Shown: piece by piece, positions 42,905 to 52,141 of the stretch
Layout of the letters: each line of letters begins with the position of its first letter
Numbering within the stretch: the first letter of the stretch is position 1
Assembly (NCBI GenBank): GCA_002699585.1
Contig: PABP01000038.1
Span: forward strand, 558,001 to 622,000
DNA length: 64,000 nt
Reading direction: 5' to 3'
DNA from: Anaerolineaceae bacterium
GTDB taxonomy: Bacteria; Chloroflexota; Anaerolineae; Aggregatilineales; Phototrophicaceae
Translations under genes and position numbers: made by a program
The notes under the pieces: model-generated
Told to the model about the DNA's origin: nothing
Databases searched by the model: none
Seen by the model: only the letters and a program-made list of their open reading frames with translations

Positions 42905-43984
42905 ATGGCACCGATCAAAGTCGTCGGCATCAACTTCGACCACATGCATATGGGCGATCTGCTGCGGCGCGCCCACGAAAATCCAGAGATTGAGATCGTC
43001 GGCATCAGCGACGAACAGCCGAAGCGCATGGCTGATGCTGCCAGCAAGTTCGGCATTCCCGATGAGCGCATCTTTACTGATTACCAGCAATGCCTGGAAA
43101 GCACCCAGCCGGACATCGCCATTTTATGCCCTTCAACAGCGACACACGGCGAATGGGTGGAGCGGGTCGCGCCGTATGAAACGCATATTCTTGTCGAAAA
43201 GCCCTTCGCGGCCTCGCTGGAAGAAGCGGATCGTATGATCGCAGCGGTGGCCAAGACGGGCAAGCAGATGATTATCAACTGGCCGCTGGCGTGGTATCCG
43301 CCGCACGTCACCAGCAAGCGCCTGATTGACGAAGGCGTCATCGGTGATGTGCTGGAAGTGCATTATTACGATGGCAACCGGGGGCCACTGTTCCATGTGG
43401 CTGATAAAATGCCCGTCGATCCAGAGGAAGCGCGTCAGCACAAGAATAAAAGCTGGTGGTACAAAAAGGCGCTCGGTGGTGGCTCACTCATTGACTACCT
43501 GGGCTATGGCGTCACGCTGGGAACCTGGTTCCACAGCGGTGATAAACCCATTGAAATTATGACGATGGTCGATGAGCCAGTCGGTCTGGAAGTCGATGAG
43601 CACAGTATCACGCTGGCACGCTATGCTAAGGGTCTATCCAAATATGAGACGCGCTGGGGCACGTTTACCGACCCCTGGACGCACCAGCCACAGCCAAAGA
43701 CCGGGTTCGTCATCGTCGGCACGGAGGGCACAATCAGTTCTTATGACTATGAGCAAACCATCCGCGTGCAGACGAATGCCAAGCCAGAAGGCGAAGACCT
43801 ACCCGTCGATGTGCTGCAAGCACCGTTCCAGGGACCGCTGCAAAACCTGATCCACAGCATCCGAACAGACGATCCGGTTTATGAACCGCTCTCGCCAGAA
43901 ATTGGGCGCATCGGCCAGCAAATTGTGGATTCCGCTATTTTGAGCGCCCAGGAGAAACGGGCTGTCCCGCTGGTAGACTGCTAA
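42905..43984 (+). CDS. Gfo/Idh/MocA oxidoreductase (second of pair)
   Basis: A 359-residue dehydrogenase. It starts at ATG 42905 with GAAAGG upstream; the longer frame from 42698 is the shadow of the preceding gene. The nucleotide region VVGINFDHMHMGDLLRRAH departs from a typical GxGxxG (here GINFDH), ILVEKPFAAS near residue 96 has the canonical EKP, and GGGSLIDYLGYGVTLGTWF supplies the second-domain active-site region. It follows the first dehydrogenase by 22 bases. The altered glycine-rich loop suggests an unusual cofactor binding mode but the fold assignment is firm. Confidence 0.86.
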   Translation: MAPIKVVGINFDHMHMGDLLRRAHENPEIEIVGISDEQPKRMADAASKFGIPDERIFTDYQQCLESTQPDIAILCPSTATHGEWVERVAPYETHILVEKPFAASLEEADRMIAAVAKTGKQMIINWPLAWYPPHVTSKRLIDEGVIGDVLEVHYYDGNRGPLFHVADKMPVDPEEARQHKNKSWWYKKALGGGSLIDYLGYGVTLGTWFHSGDKPIEIMTMVDEPVGLEVDEHSITLARYAKGLSKYETRWGTFTDPWTHQPQPKTGFVIVGTEGTISSYDYEQTIRVQTNAKPEGEDLPVDVLQAPFQGPLQNLIHSIRTDDPVYEPLSPEIGRIGQQIVDSAILSAQEKRAVPLVDC

Positions 43985-44005
43985 AAAGCATCAGCCTGGT
44001 GGAAC

Positions 44006-45229
44006 CTATTCCTGGCCGGCTTCTGCCCAGCGCGTGACCACGATGCACAATGCCGATAACACCACCATACCCAGAATGACCGGGATGACCGTCCCGTTGT
44101 AGTTCTGGCCGATAATTGTGCCCAGGGGCATTTGTATGAGGGTCGATACCGAGCCGACGACGGCAGCACCAATCCCGGCTAAATGCCCCAAGGGTTCCAT
44201 CGCCATTGCATTCTGGTTGCCAAACAAAATACCAACACCGAAGAAACTCATCAGCAGGTAGCCCAGCAGGAACCACAACGGTGGCTGTCCCTCGCTGATA
44301 ATGGCGACCACCAGCGCGATAACCGCCAGCCCAGTAATGGCCCTGAGCGACCAATTGATGAGCGGCTGCATACCATAGCGCATGACGAGGCGCGTATTCG
44401 AGAATGAAGCCATCCCGATTGAAATGGCAATTCCACCAAATATGATAGGGAAGCGATCACCCTGGCCGTATAGCTCCTGGAAAATTTGCTGTGCGGAACT
44501 GATGTAACCTAAAAATGCGCCACCGATCAGGCCAGCCGACACGGTGTAGCCCAGGGCAATGCGACTTTTCATGATTTGGCCCAACGCATACACGATGCGC
44601 CCTACTGAGAACGGGGCACGGTCGGCTGGATCGAGCGTTTCCGGGATGCGTACAGCAAACCATATCCAGGTAATGATGGCGATAACGATCAGACCAAGGA
44701 AGATGGCCCGCCAATCCGCGACCAGCAGAACAGCCTGACCCATACTGGGTGCAATGATCGGCACCAGAATAAATATAGTTGTGACGAAAGACATCACCCT
44801 GGCCATAATCCGGCCTTCATAGCGGTCACGCACCAGGGCTAATGTCAAAGCCCGGGCAGATGACGCGCCTAACCCCATGATGAAACGCCCCATCAGCATA
44901 ATGGGGAACACCAGCGCCGCGAACGAAATCAGCGAACCAATAATATAAAGCACGAAGCCCAAATAAATGGCGGGTTTGCGCCCAGTTTTGTCCGATAAAG
45001 GGCCAAAGAACATCTGCCCCAAAGCCAACCCCAGGAAGATCATGGTGACGACAAGCTGCCTGTCATTGGCATTTTCGACAGCCAGGTCGCGGCCAATATC
45101 GGCCAGAGCAGGCAGCATGGCATCAATGGATAAGGCCGTCAAGGACATCATCAACGATAGAACGGTTACGAACTCCGCAAAAGAAGGACCGCTTTTCTGT
45201 TTTACGGCGGGCGTATGGGTTGCAGTCAT
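44006..45229 (-). CDS. MFS transporter, Bcr/CflA-type multidrug efflux
   Basis: A 407-residue inner-membrane protein with about 12 hydrophobic helices. The first helix MMSLTALSIDAMLPALADIGRDL and the loop GPLSDKTGRKPAIYLG (MFS motif A) match the Bcr/CflA drug-resistance branch. It probably exports small toxic compounds by proton antiport. It is convergent with the second dehydrogenase (21-base gap) and downstream of moaA on the same strand, separated by a hairpin. The specific substrate cannot be inferred. Confidence 0.88.
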   Translation of the reverse strand: MTATHTPAVKQKSGPSFAEFVTVLSLMMSLTALSIDAMLPALADIGRDLAVENANDRQLVVTMIFLGLALGQMFFGPLSDKTGRKPAIYLGFVLYIIGSLISFAALVFPIMLMGRFIMGLGASSARALTLALVRDRYEGRIMARVMSFVTTIFILVPIIAPSMGQAVLLVADWRAIFLGLIVIAIITWIWFAVRIPETLDPADRAPFSVGRIVYALGQIMKSRIALGYTVSAGLIGGAFLGYISSAQQIFQELYGQGDRFPIIFGGIAISIGMASFSNTRLVMRYGMQPLINWSLRAITGLAVIALVVAIISEGQPPLWFLLGYLLMSFFGVGILFGNQNAMAMEPLGHLAGIGAAVVGSVSTLIQMPLGTIIGQNYNGTVIPVILGMVVLSALCIVVTRWAEAGQE

Positions 45230-45304
45230 GAGTTTGGCTCTCTAAAAACCCGATCATTCGACCGGGACAAGGCAAATGGAACAAAGCAAACATATAAACA
45301 ACAA

Positions 45305-45326
45305 GCGGTGCAACCGATTGCACCGC
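45305..45326 (-). terminator. hairpin after moaA
   Basis: A perfect 9-bp stem GCGGTGCAA / TTGCACCGC with a 4-base loop is followed on the minus strand by a T-rich TTGTTGTTTATAT. It probably ends moaA transcription before the MFS gene. Confidence 0.65.
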
Positions 45327-45397
45327 CAATGATCCTATATTGTCCACCAAGCCGCAATGACCACTAACCACTGGATCGACACAATGTGGAAGACTAA

Positions 45398-46429
45398 CTA
45401 GCCGCCGATGAAGTACATCTCGACTTTTTTGCGGTCCGTTGTCGCAGACGTACGTTGTTCTGAATAGGCATCGGTCCGTTTTTGCCACGTCCCCCGAATG
45501 ATGGCTTCCAGTTCGTCATCGGTGGCTCCATCGCGAAGAGGCGTCTTCAGGTCGATACCTTCGGTTGCGAACAGGCAGGTATACATCCCGCCCTGGGGAG
45601 ATAAACGCATACGAGAACATGCGCCGCAGAACGGCTGCGTCACAGAGGCGATCATGCCGACTTCGCCCTGGCCATCGGCGTATTCAAAGCGCAAGGCCGT
45701 TTCACTCTGATAGTTGCGGGCGACTGGTTTTAGGGGGAAAGCAGCATCAATGCGCTCGACCATTTCCTGGGCAGGGACGACCTGGTCCATACGCCAGCCG
45801 TTCATCGTGCCGACATCCATGTATTCGATCAATCGCAGAATGAGGCCCTCATCACGGCAGAAACGCGCCAATTCAACGATTTGGTCCTCATTGACACCGC
45901 GCTGGACGACGGCATTAATTTTTATGGGGTCGAACCCAGCTTCCTGCGCAGATTTTATGCCTGTAAGCACTTGTTCCACACTGGAGCGGTTGCCGTTGAT
46001 CTTGCGGAATGTGGCATCGTCCAAGCTATCCAGACTAACCGTGATCCGCTGCAAGCCAGCTTCCCGTAAAGCATGGGCCTTCTGGGGTAGGAAAAAGGCG
46101 TTGGTCGTCATGGCGATGTCATGTACGCCATCGAGCTGGGCCAACCCCTGGATGAGCTGCTCAATATCGCGGCGCATGAGGGGTTCGCCACCTGTCAGGC
46201 GCAGCTTCACCGCACCCAGACGAACGATGATGCGCGTCAACCGCGTGATCTCTTCATAAGTCAGGATTTCTGGGTGCGGCAAGAATTTGTATTTCTCACC
46301 GAATATTTCCTCTGGCATGCAATAGGTACACCGGAAATTACAGCGATCCGTCACGGAAATCCGCAGATCACGCAAGGGGCGCTGGTAAACATCGGTTACA
46401 GGGGATGCTGTCACAGGTATATCAGTCAT
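45398..46429 (-). CDS. moaA: GTP 3',8-cyclase (molybdenum cofactor biosynthesis)
   Basis: A 343-residue radical-SAM enzyme that starts molybdopterin synthesis from GTP together with MoaC. The N-terminal cluster motif is CNFRCTYC (C30, C34, C37 from ATG 46429); the second 4Fe-4S site is CGACSRMRLSPQGGMYTC in the C-terminal domain; RLTGGEPLMRRDI and MTTNAFFL are typical. The chain ends with the family's functional Gly-Gly. I preferred ATG 46429 over the upstream in-frame TTG 46459. No other moa/moe genes are nearby. Confidence 0.95.
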   Translation of the reverse strand: MTDIPVTASPVTDVYQRPLRDLRISVTDRCNFRCTYCMPEEIFGEKYKFLPHPEILTYEEITRLTRIIVRLGAVKLRLTGGEPLMRRDIEQLIQGLAQLDGVHDIAMTTNAFFLPQKAHALREAGLQRITVSLDSLDDATFRKINGNRSSVEQVLTGIKSAQEAGFDPIKINAVVQRGVNEDQIVELARFCRDEGLILRLIEYMDVGTMNGWRMDQVVPAQEMVERIDAAFPLKPVARNYQSETALRFEYADGQGEVGMIASVTQPFCGACSRMRLSPQGGMYTCLFATEGIDLKTPLRDGATDDELEAIIRGTWQKRTDAYSEQRTSATTDRKKVEMYFIGG

Positions 46430-46675
46430 TATCGGTATTTCCGTTGAGCTACGTGCCAACTGTAGAGCATGATTATATCATTATGCCCGTAAAAGATTGC
46501 GTGCATCTTTCAGAATCATATCACGCTATTCAATTTAGAACAAACGATCTATCAACCGTCGTCTATCCCTTACCTGTTTGAACAAATCCATCTATACCAT
46601 CCACATGTAGATCGAAAAATCTGCGATAGAATGGCACATATGAACCGATCAATCAAAATGGAGAAAATGCTCAAC

Positions 46676-47266
46676 ATGACAGGTAATCGACAGGATATGT
46701 TTGTTCAACGCTATGACACTCAGGACATCCCCTGGGATACAGGCATTACACCGCCAGAAATTGTCAGCATCGTTGAAGAGCTTCCAGCGGGCAAAGCCCT
46801 GGATTTAGGGTGCGGAACGGGGACGAATGTCCGCTAGTTTTTTTTGCAACATGGTTGGCAGGCGGATGGTGTGGACTTTGTGCCACGCGCTATCGAGCAA
46901 GCCCAGGAAAAACTGGCAGAATTCCCAGCCGAAATGTTCGGTGTATATTGCCATGATGTCACCAAACTGCATGAACTTCCAAATTTGCGCGCGCCCTACG
47001 ATATGGTCGTCGACATCGGCTGCGGGCATGGCATTCCAGTAGATGAGGCAGTGCAGTATGCACAGGATATATCATCCCTTTTAAGGCCCGGTGGCGTCTG
47101 GATGCTGTATGCCCATGAACCCACTGAGGAACACGATTTCGGCTGGAAGCTAGCGGATGTGTGTCAGCTTTCTTCGGGGCATTTTGACCTGGCAGAGCAA
47201 CTGCTCAGCCAAGACACAACCAACGGCATGCCGTCTGGATGGTACCGTCTGGTCAATCGCGGCTAG
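46676..47266 (+). pseudogene. class I SAM-dependent methyltransferase interrupted by in-frame TAG
   Basis: The N-terminal part (MTGNRQDMFVQRYDTQDIPWD, then ALDLGCGTGTNVR, the SAM motif I) stops at TAG 46835-46837. The same reading frame continues directly after it as FFLQHGWQADGVDFVPRAIEQA and DMVVDIGCGHGIPVDEA to TAG 47264-47266. No frame change is needed, so the break is one nonsense codon beside a run of eight T. Compared with methyltransferases of this type I would expect a tyrosine there and about one residue fewer, so a local mutation in the homopolymer is likely. It could be a real pseudogene, a sequencing error or, less likely, readthrough. Start is ATG 46676 or the in-frame ATG 46631. 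Confidence 0.8.
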
Positions 47267-47311
47267 TGCCATAGTGTAGCTAGCATATGAGAAGGCCTCT
47301 CCAAATAACGC

Positions 47312-47348
47312 AAAAGTCCCGAACCTGGTTAAGCGTTCGGGACTTTTT
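47312..47348. terminator. bidirectional intrinsic terminator
   Basis: A perfect 13-bp stem AAAAGTCCCGAAC / GTTCGGGACTTTT with a 10-base loop and T-run lies between the methyltransferase pseudogene (rightward) and tRNA-Lys (leftward), so it serves both. Confidence 0.9.
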
Positions 47349-47355
47349 ATATCTA

Positions 47356-47431
47356 TGGTGACTCCGGTAGGACTCGAACCTACAACCAATTGATTAAGAG
47401 TCAACTGCTCTGCCAGTTGAGCTACGGAGCC
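47356..47431 (-). tRNA. tRNA-Lys(CTT), CCA encoded
   Basis: The minus strand folds as a 76-base tRNA: acceptor stem GGCTCCG / CGGAGTC, D-arm with AGCTCAACTGGCAGAGC, anticodon stem GTTGA / TCAAT with loop CTCTTAA giving anticodon CTT (Lys, AAG codon), T-arm with GGTTCGAGTCC, discriminator A and genomic CCA. All stems pair, with one G-T in the acceptor and one in the anticodon stem. Confidence 0.97.
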
Positions 47432-47520
47432 AAGTGCGGAATATCATATAAAAGGGTTGATACAAAATCAACCCTTTGTACGGACATAACCTGCTAAATT
47501 GGCAACCCGCACGGGTCGTT

Positions 47521-49074
47521 TTAGTTAATCCAGTCACCAGGGAAATTACTGGACTCGTCTTCAGTCAGTTGGTAGATATCATTCCCCGACAGATCACGAA
47601 TCAGAATGTCATAGGTATCCGTCACGCGACCGCTGTACGCCAGATAATTGCCATCGGGGCTAAAGACAGGCCAAATCTCATCATAGGGCGCCGTCGCGAC
47701 CGGAATATTACCCGGGGCGGGTTGGCCGTTGGATAGGCCAATGATGAAAATCTCATGGTTATTGGGCGTTGCGGACGCAGCAGCACTATAAGCCAACAGG
47801 CCGGCATCCGGGGAAAAGCGTGGGTATGCTTCAATGATGGATTCCCCATCAATCGTGAGATCCACTGTGACAAACCCGCTTTCAGTCAATGGCTGCGTCA
47901 GGTCAAATAGGACCAGGTCGACACGGCCTGCTTCATCTTCTCGGACAGCTGCGATGTAACTACCATCATCAGAAATCGTTGGCTGACGATATTGCGCGGC
48001 ATCACGGCTGATAACCACCACTTCATTGGTGGTGAGATCCGCCATATACACGCCTGTACGCTCTTCCGTGATGTCCTGGCCGATAAAGACAATCTTGTTG
48101 CCATCACGCGTTGTCTGCGGGTCAAATGCCGTGAAGATACTATCGCTGGTGCTGGTATAAATGAAGTCCAAATCTGTGGGGAGTACTTCTGGGTCTACCA
48201 GATTCACCTGATAGATTGCTGCCAGACTTTGTGATGTGAAGTAACGTTGATATGTCGCCACAGTGGCGGATTCATTCACACTCACATTCTTCACAAGGTC
48301 ATCATTCAACTGAGTATACGCGCCATCGCTGGCCAGGGGATAAGTTCGCAATTCCAGATATTCACGCGACACAATTGTGGGTCCACCCCACCCATAAATA
48401 GTGCCCGTCACCTCAGCCGGTGGCAGTTCAAATAACCGCGTGATCATTTCTGTCGCTCCAGCTGTTGGCGTGAAGGTCGGCGGCAAATTTGGCGTTTCGG
48501 TAGGTGTTGGGGTCGCTGTCGTCAGCACCAACTGCGTCGCTGTCGCATCGAGCTGTGCTTGATACTCGGCTGTTTGGGAAGCAATACCCGCCGCAACGGA
48601 TGTCTCCGTCACCTGTGCTACCCGTGTTTCCTGAGCGGCGACCTCTGCCTGGAACTGCGCCTCGCGCTGGTTCACACTGGAAATGAGGGCAAACGCCGCC
48701 CCAAAGACCACAACCGTAAAAATGCCCAGGCCAATAATCGCGATTCGTAGTTCGCGCCGTTTGATACCCGGCACCCACTCTTCGTTACCATCGCCCCTAA
48801 TGGGATTGGCCTCAGCGCGTTTACGCTTTTTCTCGATTTTGTTGAGTTCTTTTTCAGCCTGCTTATGACCCGGGTCCAGACGTAGCACTTGATTGAGAGC
48901 GGCCTCTTTTTCATCGGGGTCATCAACCACATTGGCCAATGCCTCCCAGCCTTCAAGCGAATCGGGATCAGCTTCTACAGCCTGACTCAAATAATCAACC
49001 GCGGCCTCATTATCGCCAACGTCCATCGCAGTTAGACCACGTTGCAGCAAATCGCTCGCGTAATCATCACCCAT
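47521..49074 (-). CDS. TPR - membrane helix - TolB-like beta-propeller protein
   Basis: A 517-residue protein with cytoplasmic TPRs at about 1-85 (GLTAMDVGDNEAAVDYLSQAVEADPDS, EALANVVDDPDEKEAALNQVLRLDP), a basic linker, one membrane helix at about 102-128 (IAIIGLGIFTVVVFGAAFALI), a coiled stretch, a Thr/Pro-rich linker at 190-205 (TATPTPTETP), and an extracellular WD40/TolB-type propeller with blades of the form FSPDAGLLAYSA and FSPDGNYLAYSGR. It is paralogous in architecture to the next gene leftward-transcribed at 49185-50693. Function unknown; propellers of this type bind ligands or partners. GAGGA precedes the ATG. Confidence 0.8.
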   Translation of the reverse strand: MGDDYASDLLQRGLTAMDVGDNEAAVDYLSQAVEADPDSLEGWEALANVVDDPDEKEAALNQVLRLDPGHKQAEKELNKIEKKRKRAEANPIRGDGNEEWVPGIKRRELRIAIIGLGIFTVVVFGAAFALISSVNQREAQFQAEVAAQETRVAQVTETSVAAGIASQTAEYQAQLDATATQLVLTTATPTPTETPNLPPTFTPTAGATEMITRLFELPPAEVTGTIYGWGGPTIVSREYLELRTYPLASDGAYTQLNDDLVKNVSVNESATVATYQRYFTSQSLAAIYQVNLVDPEVLPTDLDFIYTSTSDSIFTAFDPQTTRDGNKIVFIGQDITEERTGVYMADLTTNEVVVISRDAAQYRQPTISDDGSYIAAVREDEAGRVDLVLFDLTQPLTESGFVTVDLTIDGESIIEAYPRFSPDAGLLAYSAAASATPNNHEIFIIGLSNGQPAPGNIPVATAPYDEIWPVFSPDGNYLAYSGRVTDTYDILIRDLSGNDIYQLTEDESSNFPGDWIN

Positions 49075-49184
49075 AATGGTAAGTCCTCATTGCTCACTCA
49101 ATGCGGGCAGCCACAGGGCCGCCCTATTGACTCAATAGTTTTGGATTCATTGTTAGCCCGCTGCCCGTCAGGGTATATGTGGGG

Positions 49185-50693
49185 TTATGGGCTGAACATG
49201 ACCTGCTGCGCCTGACGATTGTTATCCGTGATGCGCGTCACAGCGCGTGTCGCAACATCAACCGAATAGACCTGGAAGCGATCATCAATGCGGTTCGAGA
49301 TAAACACGACGAAATCGCCATTAGGTGACCATACCGGCGCACGATCCTCAGATGTTTCCCCAGGTGTGAGGACGCGGGTCTGTGTACCTTCCAGCGTCAT
49401 GATGACAATATCGGCGTCGCCACCTTCGTCGTTGAGATAGACGATTTGTGTCGTGTCATAAGAGAAGCTGGGCGAGAAACTGTTGCCCCCGTCATCCGTC
49501 AAGCGCTCAACCGTGAAAGGCGCATCACCCTCACCGGATAGATTAAAGGCCACCATGTAAATATCAGAGAAGCCCGGCGAGTCCTGGTCGGAGGCGAAGA
49601 CGATGAATCGCCCATCGCGCGACCAGCTTGGGTCGCGATCCGCATAGTCGTTTTCAGTCAAGGCTGTGACATTATCACTTGCGAGGTCCAGCAACAGCAA
49701 GTCAAGATCGCCATCGACATCGGCAACAAAGGCCAATTGTTGGCCATTAGGCGATAGCACCGGCTGTGATGCATTCACTGTACGCAAATTGGTCAACTGG
49801 CGGGCACTATTTACATCATCTACAGGTGACAAAAAGACTTCGTCAGCAACATTGCCATTGCCGTATTCGACTTCCCGGACAAAAATCATCTGGGAGCCAT
49901 CAAACGAGAGCGAGACGTCGCGTATATCCGTTGCCAGGGCTTCAATATCGACGCCATCACCCCGAATCCGGTAGAGACCCGTCTCGGTCTGGCCTTCCGG
50001 TCGGCTAACGACCAGCAGCCGATATTGGTCGATGCCCAGCGGCGTGGCTGACGGTTCCGGGGTTTCTGTGGCCGTTGGCGTAAAGGTCGGCGTAAAGGTC
50101 GGCGGCAACACCTCTGTATTCGAGCGTGTGACCACGATATACGGCGGCGTGATGGTCGGCTCAGGGGTCGCAGACAAGACAGGCGACGGCGTAATGCGAG
50201 CTGCGGCAGCGTTCGTGGCCTGTTCGGCCACAGACAGTTCCGGCTCCTGGGAACCCAGCATATTATTGACAATGATGGCAACCACACCTACCACAGCAAT
50301 CAAAGCGACGATATAGATAAACCGTCGCGCGATCACGGTCTGATTATTGCTCGCAACAGCCGGTGTGAACCCTGTCGTTGGGCGATCAGGTGCCCGCGAG
50401 GCAGCACCTGGGCGGGCTGCGCTCGAAGTAGCCGATGTCCCTGTCGTCGGGCCAAGGCGAGCCAATGCCTGACGAGCCGTCGCATTGTTCGGATTAATTT
50501 GTAATACTTTTTGTAGGCAAATGCGGCGTTCCGCCCGAGTCTTTACGACGGTCGCCAACCAGATCCAGGCCTGTTCATTATTTTCATCAAGCTGGATAAC
50601 TTCTTCTAATAAGCGACGTGCTGTCGCGACGTTGCCACTGCGGGCAGCAGCAACACCCTGTTGTAACAGTTCACGCAAACGATTGTCGGCCAA
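49185..50693 (-). CDS. TPR - membrane helix - TolB-like beta-propeller protein (paralogue)
   Basis: A 502-residue protein with the same layout: TPR at 1-80 (LQQGVAAARSGNVATARRLLEEVIQLDE, IWLATVVKTRAERRICLQKVLQINPN), a membrane helix at about 122-142 (FIYIVALIAVVGVVAIIVNN), a Thr/Pro linker near 200 (TFTPTFTPTATETPEPSATP), and a propeller (VLSPNGQQLAFVADVDGD, DPSWSRDGRFIVFASDQDS, PVWSPNGDFVVFISN). The start is TTG 50691-50693: GGAG lies eight bases upstream, and the nearby ATG is out of frame. It precedes the other paralogue by 110 bases on the same strand, so they may be co-transcribed. Confidence 0.8.
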   Translation of the reverse strand: MADNRLRELLQQGVAAARSGNVATARRLLEEVIQLDENNEQAWIWLATVVKTRAERRICLQKVLQINPNNATARQALARLGPTTGTSATSSAARPGAASRAPDRPTTGFTPAVASNNQTVIARRFIYIVALIAVVGVVAIIVNNMLGSQEPELSVAEQATNAAAARITPSPVLSATPEPTITPPYIVVTRSNTEVLPPTFTPTFTPTATETPEPSATPLGIDQYRLLVVSRPEGQTETGLYRIRGDGVDIEALATDIRDVSLSFDGSQMIFVREVEYGNGNVADEVFLSPVDDVNSARQLTNLRTVNASQPVLSPNGQQLAFVADVDGDLDLLLLDLASDNVTALTENDYADRDPSWSRDGRFIVFASDQDSPGFSDIYMVAFNLSGEGDAPFTVERLTDDGGNSFSPSFSYDTTQIVYLNDEGGDADIVIMTLEGTQTRVLTPGETSEDRAPVWSPNGDFVVFISNRIDDRFQVYSVDVATRAVTRITDNNRQAQQVMFSP

Positions 50694-50836
50694 CGCGCTT
50701 GCTCCATATGTGTCAAGTGAATCTCAGGTCAGTCGAAATGACTTCATATACGAGTGTATCATGTCAAATCATACATGAACTTTGAGATTTCCGCATGTTG
50801 GCCCTTTATAAACCACTTTTAGGGCTGCAAGGGCCA

Positions 50837-51937
50837 CTAGCCAAGGATATTTCTCATATTGGGCAGGCTGCGATCCGAGGACCAGGGCGCATAGGGGGCA
50901 CCTGTGATACGTGCCAGAGCGATGAGTACCCGGTCATAATTCACGCGCCAACCCGCATAATTGGCCCATGCTTCTTCTTTATCAGCTACCAAGGGAATGC
51001 CCGCTTGCGCCAGTTGATCCCATACGTCGTCAAATTCGTCGCGGGTAATGCTGATCAGCTCATCGGGTTGGGGATTTTGTGAATAGGGAATCTCGAAAAA
51101 ATCGGCGATGCGGCGCAGCGCAATGAAGCCAGCACGGATGCATAACACCGATTCCAACACGCGCGGCTCATCAACGCAGCTATCGAGCAGAGAAGCCGCA
51201 TCCAGTACAGCCCCGGCGGCTGTCACCCAAGAGCGATCCGACATCGGCGACCGAAAGAAAATGAGGATCGACAGCGACGTATGGTTTTCTTCAATTTCGA
51301 CGAACCACTCTTCCCATCGTTCCCAGATTTTTACCAGATTTTGCGTATGGCCCTGGTTGCGGTAGATACGTTGGAGCATGGTGGCGCCAAAGGGTGGCGA
51401 CCCGGCGCGTACTTCCAGCATGGCGACCTGCTTTTCGCGCTGAGCAAAGTCGCTATAGATTGTGGGCACATAAGCAATAAATAAGGCCACGATCACCATG
51501 CCAATGGCCGCATCGGAAAAAGACAAAATCATATTGGGCAGGTCACTGACTGGTGCATAGCCAAGCGTCAGCAAGGATGAGCCACTTAGCAAGAAGGCGT
51601 CGTACAAGGAGCCTATGAGATGGGATGGCTCCATGCTGTCAATCGACAAGGCCCAGTATATTGGCGTGTATGCCACCACCAGCAGCGTCAAATAGACAAA
51701 GGGCTGTATTACTACAATCACCGGCGCGAAAAACGCCAAAATACGGTCCCGCCCTTCGTAGGTCGTTGCCTTTTGTGCCCGCTTCAGGAACAAACTATAG
51801 ATATAGGTCCAGAATATCCGATTGAGCCAGACGTTCTCACTACGGGGCAGCACAAAGGTACGGATCACCGAAATGATGGTGAACAGAATGAGCAACACAC
51901 CTAGAGCAATACATAGAATCTTGAAGATGACCAGCAT
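50837..51937 (-). CDS. ion-channel-like membrane protein with C-terminal cytoplasmic domain
   Basis: A 366-residue protein from ATG 51935-51937; the longer frame to 52267 overlaps the divergent FHA gene and was trimmed. About four hydrophobic segments occupy residues 1-190. The loop SLYDAFLLSGSSLLTLGYAPVSD near 120-142 resembles a pore helix plus selectivity filter, with TLGY in place of the potassium-channel TVGYG. The C-terminal 170 residues are soluble and helical (RNQGHTQNLVKIWERWEEWF). A two-helix-pore K+ channel-like function is likely but selectivity is uncertain because the last filter Gly is Ala. Confidence 0.65.
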   Translation of the reverse strand: MLVIFKILCIALGVLLILFTIISVIRTFVLPRSENVWLNRIFWTYIYSLFLKRAQKATTYEGRDRILAFFAPVIVVIQPFVYLTLLVVAYTPIYWALSIDSMEPSHLIGSLYDAFLLSGSSLLTLGYAPVSDLPNMILSFSDAAIGMVIVALFIAYVPTIYSDFAQREKQVAMLEVRAGSPPFGATMLQRIYRNQGHTQNLVKIWERWEEWFVEIEENHTSLSILIFFRSPMSDRSWVTAAGAVLDAASLLDSCVDEPRVLESVLCIRAGFIALRRIADFFEIPYSQNPQPDELISITRDEFDDVWDQLAQAGIPLVADKEEAWANYAGWRVNYDRVLIALARITGAPYAPWSSDRSLPNMRNILG

Positions 51938-52141
51938 CAATGGGTTCCCCAGCCACTCGTGATCAACATAAAGGGCCTCGCTTACATAATATAGACTTCT
52001 AACAAACGTTATATGTTTCAATAAAGAACTGGCGATACAATGATGGCAAGAAACAAAAATTATTTCCTGGTTCCCAAGTTTACGTTTGCTGCCAACAACG
52101 CTGCCACCATTTGAGAGAGAGTTTAAGGATAAACAAGGCAC

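Noticed and set aside
46631-47266. Frameshift in the methyltransferase
   Set aside because: Both halves are in the same frame; only a TAG stop separates them, so it is a nonsense change and not a frameshift.
47150-47404. Leftward ORF over the tRNA region
   Set aside because: It runs through tRNA-Lys, a terminator and the antisense of the methyltransferase; no ribosome binding site or family features.
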